Shown one piece after another: positions 52,041 through 60,089 of a DNA stretch of 64,000 bases; positions within the stretch are counted from its first letter, which is position 1; every line of letters begins with the position of its first letter. Made by a program: the position numbers and the translations under genes. Below the pieces are notes generated by a model. The model made no database searches and was not told the DNA's origin. It saw nothing but the letters and a program-made list of their open reading frames with translations. Source of the DNA: Azospirillum sp. TSA2s (GTDB lineage: Bacteria; Pseudomonadota; Alphaproteobacteria; Azospirillales; Azospirillaceae). The stretch covers positions 62,001 through 126,000 of the forward strand of contig NZ_CP039651.1 of NCBI RefSeq assembly GCF_004923315.1, read 5' to 3'.

Positions 52041-52837
52041 TGGCGGGCGAGCGCTGGCTGTTGGCGCGGTATAACCGCTCCGACGGCACCTCCAAGGATT
52101 GGGCTGTTGCCGTGATCGGCGGAGACTTGTTCGTGCGCTTCGGCAAGACCGGACAGGCCATGCAGAAAAAGCCCATCGCCAAGTCGTCCTGGAAATCCAG
52201 CGGCGCGGCGGCGGAGGGTCGTCGGCGACTGTGGGAGCAGACTGAACAGGGTTATGAGATCCTGGGCACTTGCACCTTCGGCGCCGACGGTAAGGCCACC
52301 GATCTGCAAAGCAACCCGGCTGCGGAAATCCCCGCGGCTGAGGAGGTTACGTCGAGACCGGCCACCATGAAGGACGCCGACATCTTCTTCGAAATCACCG
52401 CTGTCTCCTGGCAGCGGCTTTTTGAGGTGATGGAGGTGGCCGTGGGCAGGCTCTCCGATCACTATGAATGCCGGTGGAGCACCCGTGAGGGTATCCCGAC
52501 CGGGGTTCCGGTGATTGAGGGCTGGACGCCGGCATTCGACGGCCACACCGGCATCGGGAGGGTGCGGCACGCGGGGTCGCTGCGGCGGGCCAACGGCGTC
52601 GGCGCCCTCCTGTTTCTCCTGACCATGCGTATGGTCGCGTCTGCGGACGTGACGGTCAACGTGGTCAAGGCGGACGGTGGCACCATCGACAAGGACCTGC
52701 GCAAGGAGGCGGCTCTGCTCGCCACCTTCGAATCCTCTGTCGACCTCATCACGCCGGCTGCCGAAGATGCCGGGCTGATCCCGAAACGGATCAAGCTCTC
52801 ACAAATCGACACCGGCCAAGCCGACTATTGGTTCTGA
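52040..52837 (+). CDS. protein with N-terminal WGR-like domain
   Basis: A 265-residue protein coupled to the AAA gene (TGATG). Residues 3-75 resemble a WGR domain: WLLARYNRSDGTSKDWAVAVI, FVRFGKTGQAMQKK, then AEGRRRLWEQTEQGYEILG. WGR domains contact nucleic acids, as in PARPs and some bacterial regulators. The second half is unrecognised. It probably works with the AAA/VWA proteins. Confidence 0.65.
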   Translation: MAGERWLLARYNRSDGTSKDWAVAVIGGDLFVRFGKTGQAMQKKPIAKSSWKSSGAAAEGRRRLWEQTEQGYEILGTCTFGADGKATDLQSNPAAEIPAAEEVTSRPATMKDADIFFEITAVSWQRLFEVMEVAVGRLSDHYECRWSTREGIPTGVPVIEGWTPAFDGHTGIGRVRHAGSLRRANGVGALLFLLTMRMVASADVTVNVVKADGGTIDKDLRKEAALLATFESSVDLITPAAEDAGLIPKRIKLSQIDTGQADYWF

Positions 52838-52865
52838 GCGGGCTTACAGCCCGCTCTGCCACCCA

Positions 52866-52950
52866 GAACATCCTTCCCCAATGGGGCGCGGTTCACTTCG
52901 CCCCCAGGGGAGGAGTGGGTTCGCGCCTCGTTTCACAACGAGGCTGCATC
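52866..52950 (+). promoter_or_regulatory. structured leader 9 (DUF3150 gene)
   Basis: TCCTTCCCC (52871-79), GGCGCG (52885-90), GGGGAGGA (52907-14), CGCGCC (52922-27): crossing stems. A separate hairpin CCTCGTT/AACGAGG (52926-32/52937-43) would hide the Shine-Dalgarno. Confidence 0.65.
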
Positions 52951-54393
52951 ATGAAGACCCTTGATAAGGTTGACATTCTCTCGCTGGGCGTGACGATCTG
53001 GACCGGACGCAAGAAGCTCCGGGCCGAAGATTTGAACCTCGGCGTGGGTGGTGAACTGCCTTCTGAAGACGTTGCCAGTCTGGGCTCCAAGAAAGTCATG
53101 GACCCTGATCGGCTCAACGTCTTCCACAAGCTGAAGAAGCAGATGGAACGCCTCTTGGAGAGCGTTGGCATCCGCTTCCTAAGCGGCTACGCGATCCCAC
53201 GCGAGAAGACCGAAGCGGTCACCGAAGCTCTGGACAAGATCGTTCGGGAGTTTCTCGGCGAGAAGAGCACCTTCCTGGCCGAATACGATAAGGAGGTGGA
53301 AGAGTGGATCGCCAAACACCCCAACTTCGAGGACGCGCTGCGCCGGGCCATTGAGCCCGCCTCGGCGGTCAGTCATCGACTTTGGGCCGATTACAGCACC
53401 TTCCGGATCTCGCCGGCCGACAAGAGCGGCTCGCTGGACCGCGAGGTTGCGCGCATGGGCAATCAGCTTTTGGCTGAGGTCGCACAGGAGGCCAATGAAC
53501 TCTACGAGAAGTCGGTGGCTTCCCGGACGGAGAAGAGCCTGTCACGGCGTATCGCAGGGCCGCTCAAGCGGATGCGCGATAAGCTCGACGGACTTTCTTT
53601 CCTGGATGGCGCTGTGGCTCCAATGGTGGCTGGCATTGACGAGTTGATCGCCAGCTTTCCGGAGAAAGGCAACATCGAGAACGGTGTCTACCACGAGGTC
53701 GTCGCGAAGATCCTGATCCTGTCGGACCCCGACAAGATCCGGTCCTACGCGGCGAGCCGCCCGGCGACGGGTGGCTTCGGCGACCTCTTTGCATCTGTCG
53801 AGGATGGGGACATCGTCGATCCTGATGCTGCCTTCCCGGAAGAGGAAGATGCGGACGAGCCAGAGGCTGTCGTCCACGTCACGCCTGCGCAGGTCGAGGC
53901 AACGATGGCTGAAGGGCCGTCAGACCTCTCCATCTTCGACGGCTTGTTCGGTGATGGTGATGACGCCGCCTCTCCTGCCACGGATGGCGTAGTGGTCGAG
54001 GAGTCCAACTCCGACACTGCGACGCCAGCACAGGCAGAGGATGCGGGTCAGGTTACACCCGTCGCCGCTGAGGCTGTCCCGACCGCACCGGTTGAGGCAG
54101 TCACGGAGACGGTTGAACTCGCGCAGGAAGCCGACCAGAAGCCGGTAGAGCAGGATGCCCGCCCGGGTGCCGAGCCGGCATCTCTGGGGGCGGAAGCTGC
54201 GTCGCCGGCTAGTGCAACTCCGGAGGAACCGGAGATCGCGCCCAACGCGGAGCCGGCTGCTGTTGAGGCGGCGGTCGAAACCGAGGTGGACGACACCGAC
54301 GACCTGGACGAGGCGGAAGACGACGGGAAGCTCCCTGACATGATCCCGCCGACGGCCGCACCGGTCGAGGTTGTCGAATCCTTCTTCTTCTAA
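52951..54393 (+). CDS. DUF3150-family protein
   Basis: A 480-residue protein. The N-terminal 300 residues match the DUF3150 pattern: MKTLDKVDILSLGVTIWTGRKKL, GSKKVMDPDRLNVFHKLKKQMERLLESVGIRFL and helical segments. The C-terminal 180 residues are acidic, Ala/Glu/Pro-rich and probably disordered. DUF3150 proteins occur in SXT-like elements beside the CobS-like ATPase and the VWA protein, so the three likely form one complex. The ATG at 52951 follows GCATC. Confidence 0.75.
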   Translation: MKTLDKVDILSLGVTIWTGRKKLRAEDLNLGVGGELPSEDVASLGSKKVMDPDRLNVFHKLKKQMERLLESVGIRFLSGYAIPREKTEAVTEALDKIVREFLGEKSTFLAEYDKEVEEWIAKHPNFEDALRRAIEPASAVSHRLWADYSTFRISPADKSGSLDREVARMGNQLLAEVAQEANELYEKSVASRTEKSLSRRIAGPLKRMRDKLDGLSFLDGAVAPMVAGIDELIASFPEKGNIENGVYHEVVAKILILSDPDKIRSYAASRPATGGFGDLFASVEDGDIVDPDAAFPEEEDADEPEAVVHVTPAQVEATMAEGPSDLSIFDGLFGDGDDAASPATDGVVVEESNSDTATPAQAEDAGQVTPVAAEAVPTAPVEAVTETVELAQEADQKPVEQDARPGAEPASLGAEAASPASATPEEPEIAPNAEPAAVEAAVETEVDDTDDLDEAEDDGKLPDMIPPTAAPVEVVESFFF

Positions 54394-54466
54394 GCAACCC
54401 AAGGCGGGGGAGTACTTCTCCCCCGTCGAGGGGGGCTCCTTCGCCCCCCAGGCGAAAGGCACGAGA
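54391..54466 (+). promoter_or_regulatory. structured leader 10 (VWA gene)
   Basis: Two strong hairpins (GGGGGAG/CTCCCCC and GGGGGG/CCCCCC). CTTCGCC near the end can pair with GGCGAAAG at the ribosome-binding site. Confidence 0.5.
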
Positions 54467-56611
54467 ATGACGGTCAATCAGACCATGCAAGGGACAGGGC
54501 TGGCTGCCAAGCCGGCCAAGACGTCTCGTAAAGCTCGCACGCTCTATGACTCGCTGCCCATTGTGGCAGCGGCGCTGGGCAAGAAATTCGGGGTACAGGT
54601 CATCGTCTCTGGCAACGAGATGATGACCGACGGGAATCGCGTCTACGTGCCGGCATTCGACCCCGACGAGCCGGACCTGTGCGATCTCGCCTACGGCGTC
54701 ATCGCGCATGAAGCCGGTGGGCACATCCAGTTCACGGATTGGAATGTCGTTCATCGCGCGTACTACCAGCCGCTCCGTCGGGAGCTGCTGAATATCATTG
54801 AGGATGTCCGGATCGAGGCGGCGCTCGCCGTCGACTATCCTGGGACCCGCAGGACTATCGCCAAGGTGATCGACTATCTGATCCGCCGCGGCGAAATGAG
54901 GGCCGTCAACGAGAAGGCGCATCCGGCTGATATCCTGTCCGGCTACTGCCTGCTACGCCTGCGATGTGATGTTCTTGGCCAGAAGGCCTTGGAGTCTTTC
55001 GCGGACGAAAGCGAGGCCGTAGCGGCACAGACCTTCCCGGCCGGTGCCATGGTCAGGCTTCACGCGTTGCTTTCTGAGGTGAAAAACCTCGAGAGCACTG
55101 CGGATGCCCTCGATCTCGTAGACCTCATCCTCACCATGCTCAAGCAAGAGGAGGATAAGGCTCGCCAACCCCCTCCGCAGCCGCCGCAACAACAGCAGCA
55201 GGACCAGCAGAACCAGAGCGTCCCGCAACAGCAGGGCGGGTCCGGGTCTGACAACGAGCAGGACGCCCAAGGCGATGACGACGGTAGCGATGCCGACGAT
55301 GCCACAGGCGGTTCTGGCACGTCCAAGGACGGCACGTCCGAGGATGATGACGCAACTGACGACGCCGGCAGCGATGCCGACGGCGACGGTGGCGGCGATG
55401 ATGAAGGGCAGGGCGACAGTGCGAAGCCTGGAGCCGCTTCTGACAGCGCCGACGGCGACCAATCCGGTGACGGAGAGGGCGACGATGGTGGCGATAGCTC
55501 GGGGTCCGGCTCGGACACCGATGACAGCGCCGACGACGACCAATCCGGTGACGGAGAAGGCGACGATGGTGGCGATAGCTCAGGACCCAATTCGGCCGGC
55601 AGTGATGCCGGCGATGCGGGCGGCTCTGGCTCCGATCAGGGTGGAGATTACGATCCCAACGGCGCCGACGCGATTGCGAAGGCTCTGTCGGCCTCGACCG
55701 ACGATGTGGGGTCGAAAGACCTCTTCCAAAAGGCGGCCAAGGACCTGTCCAACAGCGCCGCCAAAGCACCTGTGCAGAGTCGGGTTCCGGCCATGGCTCA
55801 GCCGCAGGAGGTGCAGGCCAACCCGCTCATCGGACAGGGGATCGTTTCTCGCGTCCGTGGCACGAGCGGTCGGGTACGTGCCCAACTGCTGGGTCTGGTG
55901 CAAGCCAGCCAACGGGAGGACGAGATCACCCGCCGGCGCGGCCGTGCGGTGAACGGCCGAAAGATCACCCGGATCTTGACGGGTGACACGCGGGTCTTCA
56001 CGCAGCGCACGGACACCCGTGCCCCCAACGCCGCGATCCACATCCTCGTGGACCGCTCCGGTTCCATGGCGGCGCAAGCCGCCCATGTCAACGGAGGGGC
56101 CAGTCGGAACCGGCTGGACGTGGCGATCGACAGCGCGGTTGCCCTCGCGACGGCTCTCGAAGCCATCCCGGGCGTCAACTCGGCGATCACAGCCTTTCCG
56201 GCAAGCCGGAGCGACTATGATCAAGATCACCAGCGCGCCATTGGCGTTCTGCCTCTTCTGAAGCATGGACAGAAGGTGCGTCAGGTGGTCGGCAACTTCG
56301 CGGTGGCCCCGGCCGGCGGCACCCCTCTGGGGGAAGCCATGTGGTATGCCGCCGCGCAGCTGGTCAACACGACCAAGGAGGAGCGTAAGCTGCTCCTCAT
56401 CGTGACCGACGGCGAGCCCAACAACTCAGACCAAGTCATCGACATGGTTCGGCGTTGCCAGGCCTCGGGCATCGAGGTGATCGGCATCGGCATCCAGATC
56501 GACCGTGTTCGGCAACTATTCCCGACCGCGGTCGTCATCCAGGACCTCACCGAGCTGAGAAGTGCGCTGTTCGAGATCACGCGCAAGGCTCTCACGGCGG
56601 CTGCTGCATAG
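54467..56611 (+). CDS. VWA-domain protein (CobT-like) with zincin-like motif
   Basis: A 714-residue protein; the ATG at 54467 is chosen over the frame opening at 54371 because the leader precedes it. The N-terminal third carries HEAGGHIQFTDW at residues 81-92, like the HEAGH motif of CobT-type proteins but with one extra Gly, giving HExxxH. Residues about 235-400 are a Gln-rich then Asp/Gly/Ser repeat region. The C-terminal VWA domain has its MIDAS at LVDRSGSM (near 528), GGTPLGEA and VTDGEPNN. It should pair with the CobS-like ATPase. Function in the plasmid is not established. Confidence 0.8.
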   Translation: MTVNQTMQGTGLAAKPAKTSRKARTLYDSLPIVAAALGKKFGVQVIVSGNEMMTDGNRVYVPAFDPDEPDLCDLAYGVIAHEAGGHIQFTDWNVVHRAYYQPLRRELLNIIEDVRIEAALAVDYPGTRRTIAKVIDYLIRRGEMRAVNEKAHPADILSGYCLLRLRCDVLGQKALESFADESEAVAAQTFPAGAMVRLHALLSEVKNLESTADALDLVDLILTMLKQEEDKARQPPPQPPQQQQQDQQNQSVPQQQGGSGSDNEQDAQGDDDGSDADDATGGSGTSKDGTSEDDDATDDAGSDADGDGGGDDEGQGDSAKPGAASDSADGDQSGDGEGDDGGDSSGSGSDTDDSADDDQSGDGEGDDGGDSSGPNSAGSDAGDAGGSGSDQGGDYDPNGADAIAKALSASTDDVGSKDLFQKAAKDLSNSAAKAPVQSRVPAMAQPQEVQANPLIGQGIVSRVRGTSGRVRAQLLGLVQASQREDEITRRRGRAVNGRKITRILTGDTRVFTQRTDTRAPNAAIHILVDRSGSMAAQAAHVNGGASRNRLDVAIDSAVALATALEAIPGVNSAITAFPASRSDYDQDHQRAIGVLPLLKHGQKVRQVVGNFAVAPAGGTPLGEAMWYAAAQLVNTTKEERKLLLIVTDGEPNNSDQVIDMVRRCQASGIEVIGIGIQIDRVRQLFPTAVVIQDLTELRSALFEITRKALTAAAA
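55441..55581 (+). repeat. 81-bp periodic Asp/Gly/Ser-coding repeat
   Basis: 60 bases at 55441-55500 recur almost unchanged at 55522-55581 (offset 81, 27 codons). It lies in the linker of the VWA protein. Confidence 0.85.
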
Positions 56612-56624
56612 CAGCCTCGCCCTT

Positions 56625-56703
56625 TGACCAGCAACCCCGAGGGGGAGCAACGCTCCCCAACGGGGGCGATCTCCCCCTCTCTTCAAAGAACGAGAGGTGC
56701 ATC
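56625..56703 (+). promoter_or_regulatory. structured leader 11 (RNase H-like gene)
   Basis: CCCCG (56635-39), GAGGGGGAG (56639-47), CGGGG (56661-65), CTCCCCCTC (56671-79): crossing perfect stems. CCTCTC (56676-81) also pairs with GAGAGG (56692-97) at the Shine-Dalgarno. The two folds are mutually exclusive. Confidence 0.75.
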
Positions 56704-57399
56704 ATGGAGATCATCGAGAAGATGTTGATCTCCGCTGTGGCCTTCGTCTGCGTCACGGTCTTGCGGCTCTTCTTCAAGGAGTTCCGCGACCACAAAGACC
56801 CGACGAGGGCCATGGAGGAGGTCTTCCGCAGGCTGTTCCAGCGGCGGAACAAGGATGTGGTCCCGCAGCCGCCGACCGAACCCCATTTGGATCGGCGTGC
56901 AAAACGGGGCCGACTGGTTACGGTGTTTGGAGAGGCGGCGTTCGACGCCACCCACCAACTCGGTGCCTGGTCGGTCTACGCGCGGGACAATACCAAGACG
57001 CTCCAGAAGCGGGGCGTCTGGGACAAGCACATCCACACGCGTGACCACGCTTCGGTCGAGGCCCTGGCCCTGGGCATCCACCTGACGGTGGACGAGTTCG
57101 ACCTGAAGCGCGGTGACATGATCGTGGCGCAGTCCGCAAGCGAGCACGCGGTCGATGTCCTGTCTGGACACAAGACCCTGCGCGACAACCGCAAAGATGA
57201 AGCCGCCACACTGGCGGGCGTGAAGGCCATGCTGATCGGAAGGGGCGTTTCCCTGACCGCCAAGCATGTCCACGACCCCGGAGGCGACATCACCAAGCGG
57301 TTCCGCGCCAGCACGCTGGCAGAGCACCACGCGCAGCGCGCACTCACCGCCCACCTCGCCGAACGCGAGCGCGGTGAGAGCAACGCCAAGCGGGCCTAA
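56704..57399 (+). CDS. membrane-anchored RNase H-fold protein, active site degraded
   Basis: A 231-residue protein with an N-terminal helix (LISAVAFVCVTVLRLFF). The RNase H fold begins at LVTVFGEAAFDATHQLGAWSV near residue 71. Compared with the intact RNase HI at 57912, the first Asp is Glu77, the Glu (119) is kept, and the third carboxylate is replaced (AQSASEH instead of QSDNQH). The last Asp is also not in place. It is therefore unlikely to cut RNA. It may bind hybrids or act as a partner. Confidence 0.7.
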   Translation: MEIIEKMLISAVAFVCVTVLRLFFKEFRDHKDPTRAMEEVFRRLFQRRNKDVVPQPPTEPHLDRRAKRGRLVTVFGEAAFDATHQLGAWSVYARDNTKTLQKRGVWDKHIHTRDHASVEALALGIHLTVDEFDLKRGDMIVAQSASEHAVDVLSGHKTLRDNRKDEAATLAGVKAMLIGRGVSLTAKHVHDPGGDITKRFRASTLAEHHAQRALTAHLAERERGESNAKRA

Positions 57400-57427
57400 G
57401 CACGGGACACACCCGAGCCGCAGCCTG

Positions 57428-57499
57428 ACGACCTGACCCCGAGGGGAGCCGATCCCCTCAGGGGCGGCCTCCCTCTTCGATCCCAGGAGGATGGAAGCC
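57428..57499 (+). promoter_or_regulatory. structured leader 12
   Basis: CCCC, GAGGGGAGCCG, AGGGG and CGGCCTCCCTC in order allow crossing stems. CCTCC can pair with the Shine-Dalgarno GGAGG. Confidence 0.6.
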
Positions 57500-57808
57500 A
57501 TGAAGATATCGACCCAGGACGTAGTTCCGGCCGAGCAACTCGCGACGCCCGCCTATGGCCATCTGGCCCCGGTGGACCTGACCGGTCCGGTGGACGAGGT
57601 GTGGACACAGCGCGAGACCGACGTTTCGAAGATGGGCTTCCAGGAGTACGTGGAAGCCGTGGATGGGGCGATGCTCAGGCACTGGCGGGTCGACACGTTC
57701 GATGCCCAGGTGGACCCGGACGCCTTATCTGATGCGCTTGACCAAGGAGTATCCCCGACGGAGTTCGCGCTTCGTTGGGGCTCTGCAAACGCGGTCAGCG
57801 GCCACTGA
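57500..57808 (+). CDS. hypothetical protein between two RNase H-fold genes
   Basis: A 102-residue acidic protein. The ATG at 57500 is 9 bases after AGGAGG; an upstream ATG at 57491 is in frame. Short, no signal peptide. C-terminal helix ALDQGVSPTEFALRWG. Not recognised. Confidence 0.6.
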   Translation: MKISTQDVVPAEQLATPAYGHLAPVDLTGPVDEVWTQRETDVSKMGFQEYVEAVDGAMLRHWRVDTFDAQVDPDALSDALDQGVSPTEFALRWGSANAVSGH

Positions 57809-57844
57809 CCATAGACCGGCGCTTCGGCGCCGGCCTTCGATCAA

Positions 57845-57911
57845 CCCGAACCCTCGCGGGGAGCCCTCTCCCCGCAAGGGGAGGGCGTCTCCCTGCGCCA
57901 AGAGGTGCATT
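57845..57911 (+). promoter_or_regulatory. structured leader 13 (RNase HI)
   Basis: GCGGGGAG can pair with CTCCCCGC locally or with the distal CTCCCTGC. TGCGCC (57894-99) pairs with GGTGCA (57904-09) over a 4-base loop, covering the ribosome-binding site. Confidence 0.65.
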
Positions 57912-58412
57912 ATGGAGAGGCGAGCAACACGAGTAACCGTCTTTGCCGACGCCAGCTTCTGTGGGAAGCGGCTGCGAGCAGGCTGGGCGGTGTGGGTACG
58001 ATCGGGACGGAGGGTCTTCCGCTACAGCGGCCACGGACCCGCCGGCGATTCCTGCGAGGCTGAGCTGACGGCTCTGGGCAACGGCGTCATCGCCGCCGTC
58101 CATAACCTGAGGCTCTGTCGCGGCGACATCGTAACGGTGCAGTCGGACAACCAACACGCTCTCGGTGTGCTTGGCGGTTCGCAACGGGTCCGCGAGGACC
58201 GCACTGCCGATCAGGAAATTCACGGCGAGGTCATGGAGGTGGTCCGCAACCGCGGCATCAGGCTCCGGACCGAGTTCGTGAAGGGCCACCAAGGGGACGT
58301 TGACGTTCGGGCAGCGATCCAGGGGTGGTGTGACGCGACCGCCCGTGCCGCATTATCGGCGGCGGTGGTAGAGGAGCTGCTTGTCCAGCAGGGTCAGCCC
58401 TGCTTGGCGTAG
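57912..58412 (+). CDS. ribonuclease HI-like protein
   Basis: A 166-residue RNase HI. Carboxylates expected for catalysis are all present: Asp13 (VFADASF), Glu51 (CEAELTAL), Asp79 (QSDNQHAL) and Asp141 (WCDATAR), with the GHQGD loop at about 125-129. It removes RNA from RNA-DNA hybrids, perhaps primers made by the plasmid primase. Start context GAGGTGCATTATG. A strong terminator follows. Confidence 0.8.
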   Translation: MERRATRVTVFADASFCGKRLRAGWAVWVRSGRRVFRYSGHGPAGDSCEAELTALGNGVIAAVHNLRLCRGDIVTVQSDNQHALGVLGGSQRVREDRTADQEIHGEVMEVVRNRGIRLRTEFVKGHQGDVDVRAAIQGWCDATARAALSAAVVEELLVQQGQPCLA

Positions 58413-58434
58413 CCAGTCCTTGGGTAAGCGGGAA

Positions 58435-58465
58435 GGGGGGATGCTCTACGGCATCCCCCCTTTTT
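58435..58465 (+). terminator. rho-independent terminator after RNase HI
   Basis: GGGGGGATGC, loop TCTACG, GCATCCCCCC, then TTTTTG. Confidence 0.9.
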
Positions 58466-58694
58466 GATTCCGCGCCGGGGATTGCGTCGAGGGCACGTGC
58501 CGCAGCGTTAAACGACGAATGAGAAGATCGTCTTTTACCTCTATCGCTTGGCCTTAACCCTGGCTATTATGAGTTCGCTTATCGCTTCCTGCTTGATGCG
58601 GTTGCGTGAGATCCAGCGCCGCTGGCGAGCTAGTTGGGCTCGATAAATAAGCAGCACTCAAGCCGCCCCTTGCTGGTCGGCACTCGCGCCGGGC

Positions 58695-58780
58695 CTGACG
58701 GCCTCGGCAGATTCCCCGCAGGGAGCACAGCCTCCCACCGGGGGACGTCTGCTTCCTCCGCCTTCGGCAGAGAGGTTCTC
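58695..58780 (+). promoter_or_regulatory. structured leader 14
   Basis: TTCCCCG, GGGAGCA, CGGGGGA and TGCTTCC occur in crossing order. CCTC can pair with GAGG of the ribosome-binding site. Confidence 0.6.
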
Positions 58781-58909
58781 ATGCGCAATTTGATCCTACT
58801 GGTCGCCGCTGCGGCGACGCTTGCGGGTTGCACTCCGGCCATCGTCCTCATGACGCCAGCCGCGCCGCCCTCTGTCAAAGGCATGTTCACCGTGCCTTCC
58901 AAGCTGTAA
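58781..58909 (+). CDS. tiny lipoprotein
   Basis: A 42-residue protein with a lipobox (LAGC, Cys at 17): MRNLILLVAAAATLAGCTP. Good RBS GAGAGG. The mature part is only about 25 residues. Such small lipoproteins occur as entry-exclusion or lysis-type factors, but nothing here decides. The dedicated leader supports it as real. Confidence 0.6.
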   Translation: MRNLILLVAAAATLAGCTPAIVLMTPAAPPSVKGMFTVPSKL

Positions 58910-58929
58910 GCCGCCAGGGGCCAGTAGTC

Positions 58930-59015
58930 GCCACGACCACCCTCCCGGGGAACCTTCCCGGGACACGGGATTTCTCCCCCTGGCTTTCCTACCGAAACCA
59001 GTTTTGGAGACTCCC
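58930..59015 (+). promoter_or_regulatory. structured leader 15
   Basis: CCCG and GGGGA upstream, CGGGA and TCCCC downstream in crossing order. TCTCC can also pair with GGAGA of the ribosome-binding site. Confidence 0.55.
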
Positions 59016-59411
59016 ATGAGCAAGTGGTTCTATGAGATCCTGGATGACCAGGAGAATCGTCTGTCCCTAAGCGAAGTGCTGAGCAGCGATGCTCCGCGCA
59101 TTTCGTTGATCCGTCGCTTCGATAAGGGAAGCGTCGTTTCCAGCCGGGTTGTCACGTATTTTGACGTGGACGACTACCCGGAAACTGGCCTGCGCAACGT
59201 AGAGTGCTTTCATCTGTGTGTCCGCGTCATGGGCCACGATGGTGCGATCCAGACGGCCCAGAGCCTGCTGACCATTCTTAGAACCCTTCGCGAAACGTCC
59301 GTGAAGGATCCGGCGAGTGCGCTCGCTACCCTCCGCGAAGGGGACGTCAATACGATCCTGTCGGCGTCGGAAGCTCGGCTTCGGTCTTCCCGGATCGCCG
59401 CTGCCGCCTGA
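59016..59411 (+). CDS. hypothetical protein
   Basis: A 131-residue protein, start ATG 59016 (MSKWFYEILDDQ) behind GGAGA. Beta-rich first half, helical second half. No signal peptide. Not recognised. Confidence 0.6.
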   Translation: MSKWFYEILDDQENRLSLSEVLSSDAPRISLIRRFDKGSVVSSRVVTYFDVDDYPETGLRNVECFHLCVRVMGHDGAIQTAQSLLTILRTLRETSVKDPASALATLREGDVNTILSASEARLRSSRIAAAA

Positions 59412-59427
59412 CAGCGATACACCGATC

Positions 59428-59487
59428 CCATGGGGAGTACATCTCCCCGCCGGGAGATGCCTCCCTCTCAATGCGAGGAGGACATAC
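59428..59487 (+). promoter_or_regulatory. structured leader 16
   Basis: ATCCC and TGGGGAG followed by GGGAGAT and CTCCC in crossing order. CCTCC pairs with GGAGG at the ribosome-binding site. Confidence 0.6.
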
Positions 59488-59700
59488 GTGGAACCTGTCA
59501 CAACGCAAGTCCGCTGGCTGGCGAGCGGCACGCTCGCCCATCTTACCAGCCAAACGCAGTACGAACGGATCGACACGATCCGCCGCGCTTTCGTTCGCTT
59601 TGTCGATGAGGCTGAACAGCGGGCACCCGGAACCTTCGAAAGGTGGCCAGATGCCTGGGCAGCTTTCCTGAACAGCACGTCCTACCCGCGTCTGCAGTAG
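59488..59700 (+). CDS. 70-residue hypothetical protein
   Basis: GTG start at 59488 (9 bases after GAGGAGG). Helical, basic-hydrophobic mix (ERIDTIRRAFVRFVDEAEQRAPGTFERW). The frame is open upstream to 59317 inside the previous gene; that part is not used. Not recognised. Confidence 0.55.
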   Translation: MEPVTTQVRWLASGTLAHLTSQTQYERIDTIRRAFVRFVDEAEQRAPGTFERWPDAWAAFLNSTSYPRLQ

Positions 59701-59714
59701 GCGTGCCTGATAAG

Positions 59715-59785
59715 ATCCAACCCACCCGGGGAGACTGACCCCGGAGGGGAACAGGTCTCTCCCGATCACCGCAAGGAGAGACCTC
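59715..59785 (+). promoter_or_regulatory. structured leader 17
   Basis: GGGGAGAC (59728-35) pairs with GTCTCTCC (59755-62). Alternatively GGTCTCTCC (59754-62) pairs perfectly with GGAGAGACC (59775-83), the Shine-Dalgarno region. This is the cleanest on/off pair. Confidence 0.75.
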
Positions 59786-60088
59786 ATGCTGACCAACGAG
59801 CGTGCGCCACCTGTGGCGCCGGCCGACTGGCTGCTCGACACCGCCTGGACCGATCAGGACCTCGTCGCGCTTTGCGAGACGATCCTGCTCGAAACAATGG
59901 CCGCGGCAGTGGATGGTCGTAGTTGTCAACGCACTCGGGCCGAAGCCTGGGAGTGGATCGACAGCGACGGCGAGAACGCCTTTGGCTTTCGCATTTGCGC
60001 GAAGGCGCTGGGTGCGGACCCGGATGAACTCCGGGCTATGTTCCGTGAACAGGCGACCAGGCTCGGCCTGATCGCGTCCCACAACTGA
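59786..60088 (+). CDS. hypothetical protein before the primase
   Basis: A 100-residue acidic protein. Helical with two cysteines (LCETIL and SCQRT). ATG 59786 behind AAGGAGAG. The pattern AWEWIDSDGENAFGFRICAKALG resembles small DNA-linked proteins of mobile elements, but I cannot name it. Confidence 0.6.
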   Translation: MLTNERAPPVAPADWLLDTAWTDQDLVALCETILLETMAAAVDGRSCQRTRAEAWEWIDSDGENAFGFRICAKALGADPDELRAMFREQATRLGLIASHN

Positions 60089-60089
60089 A

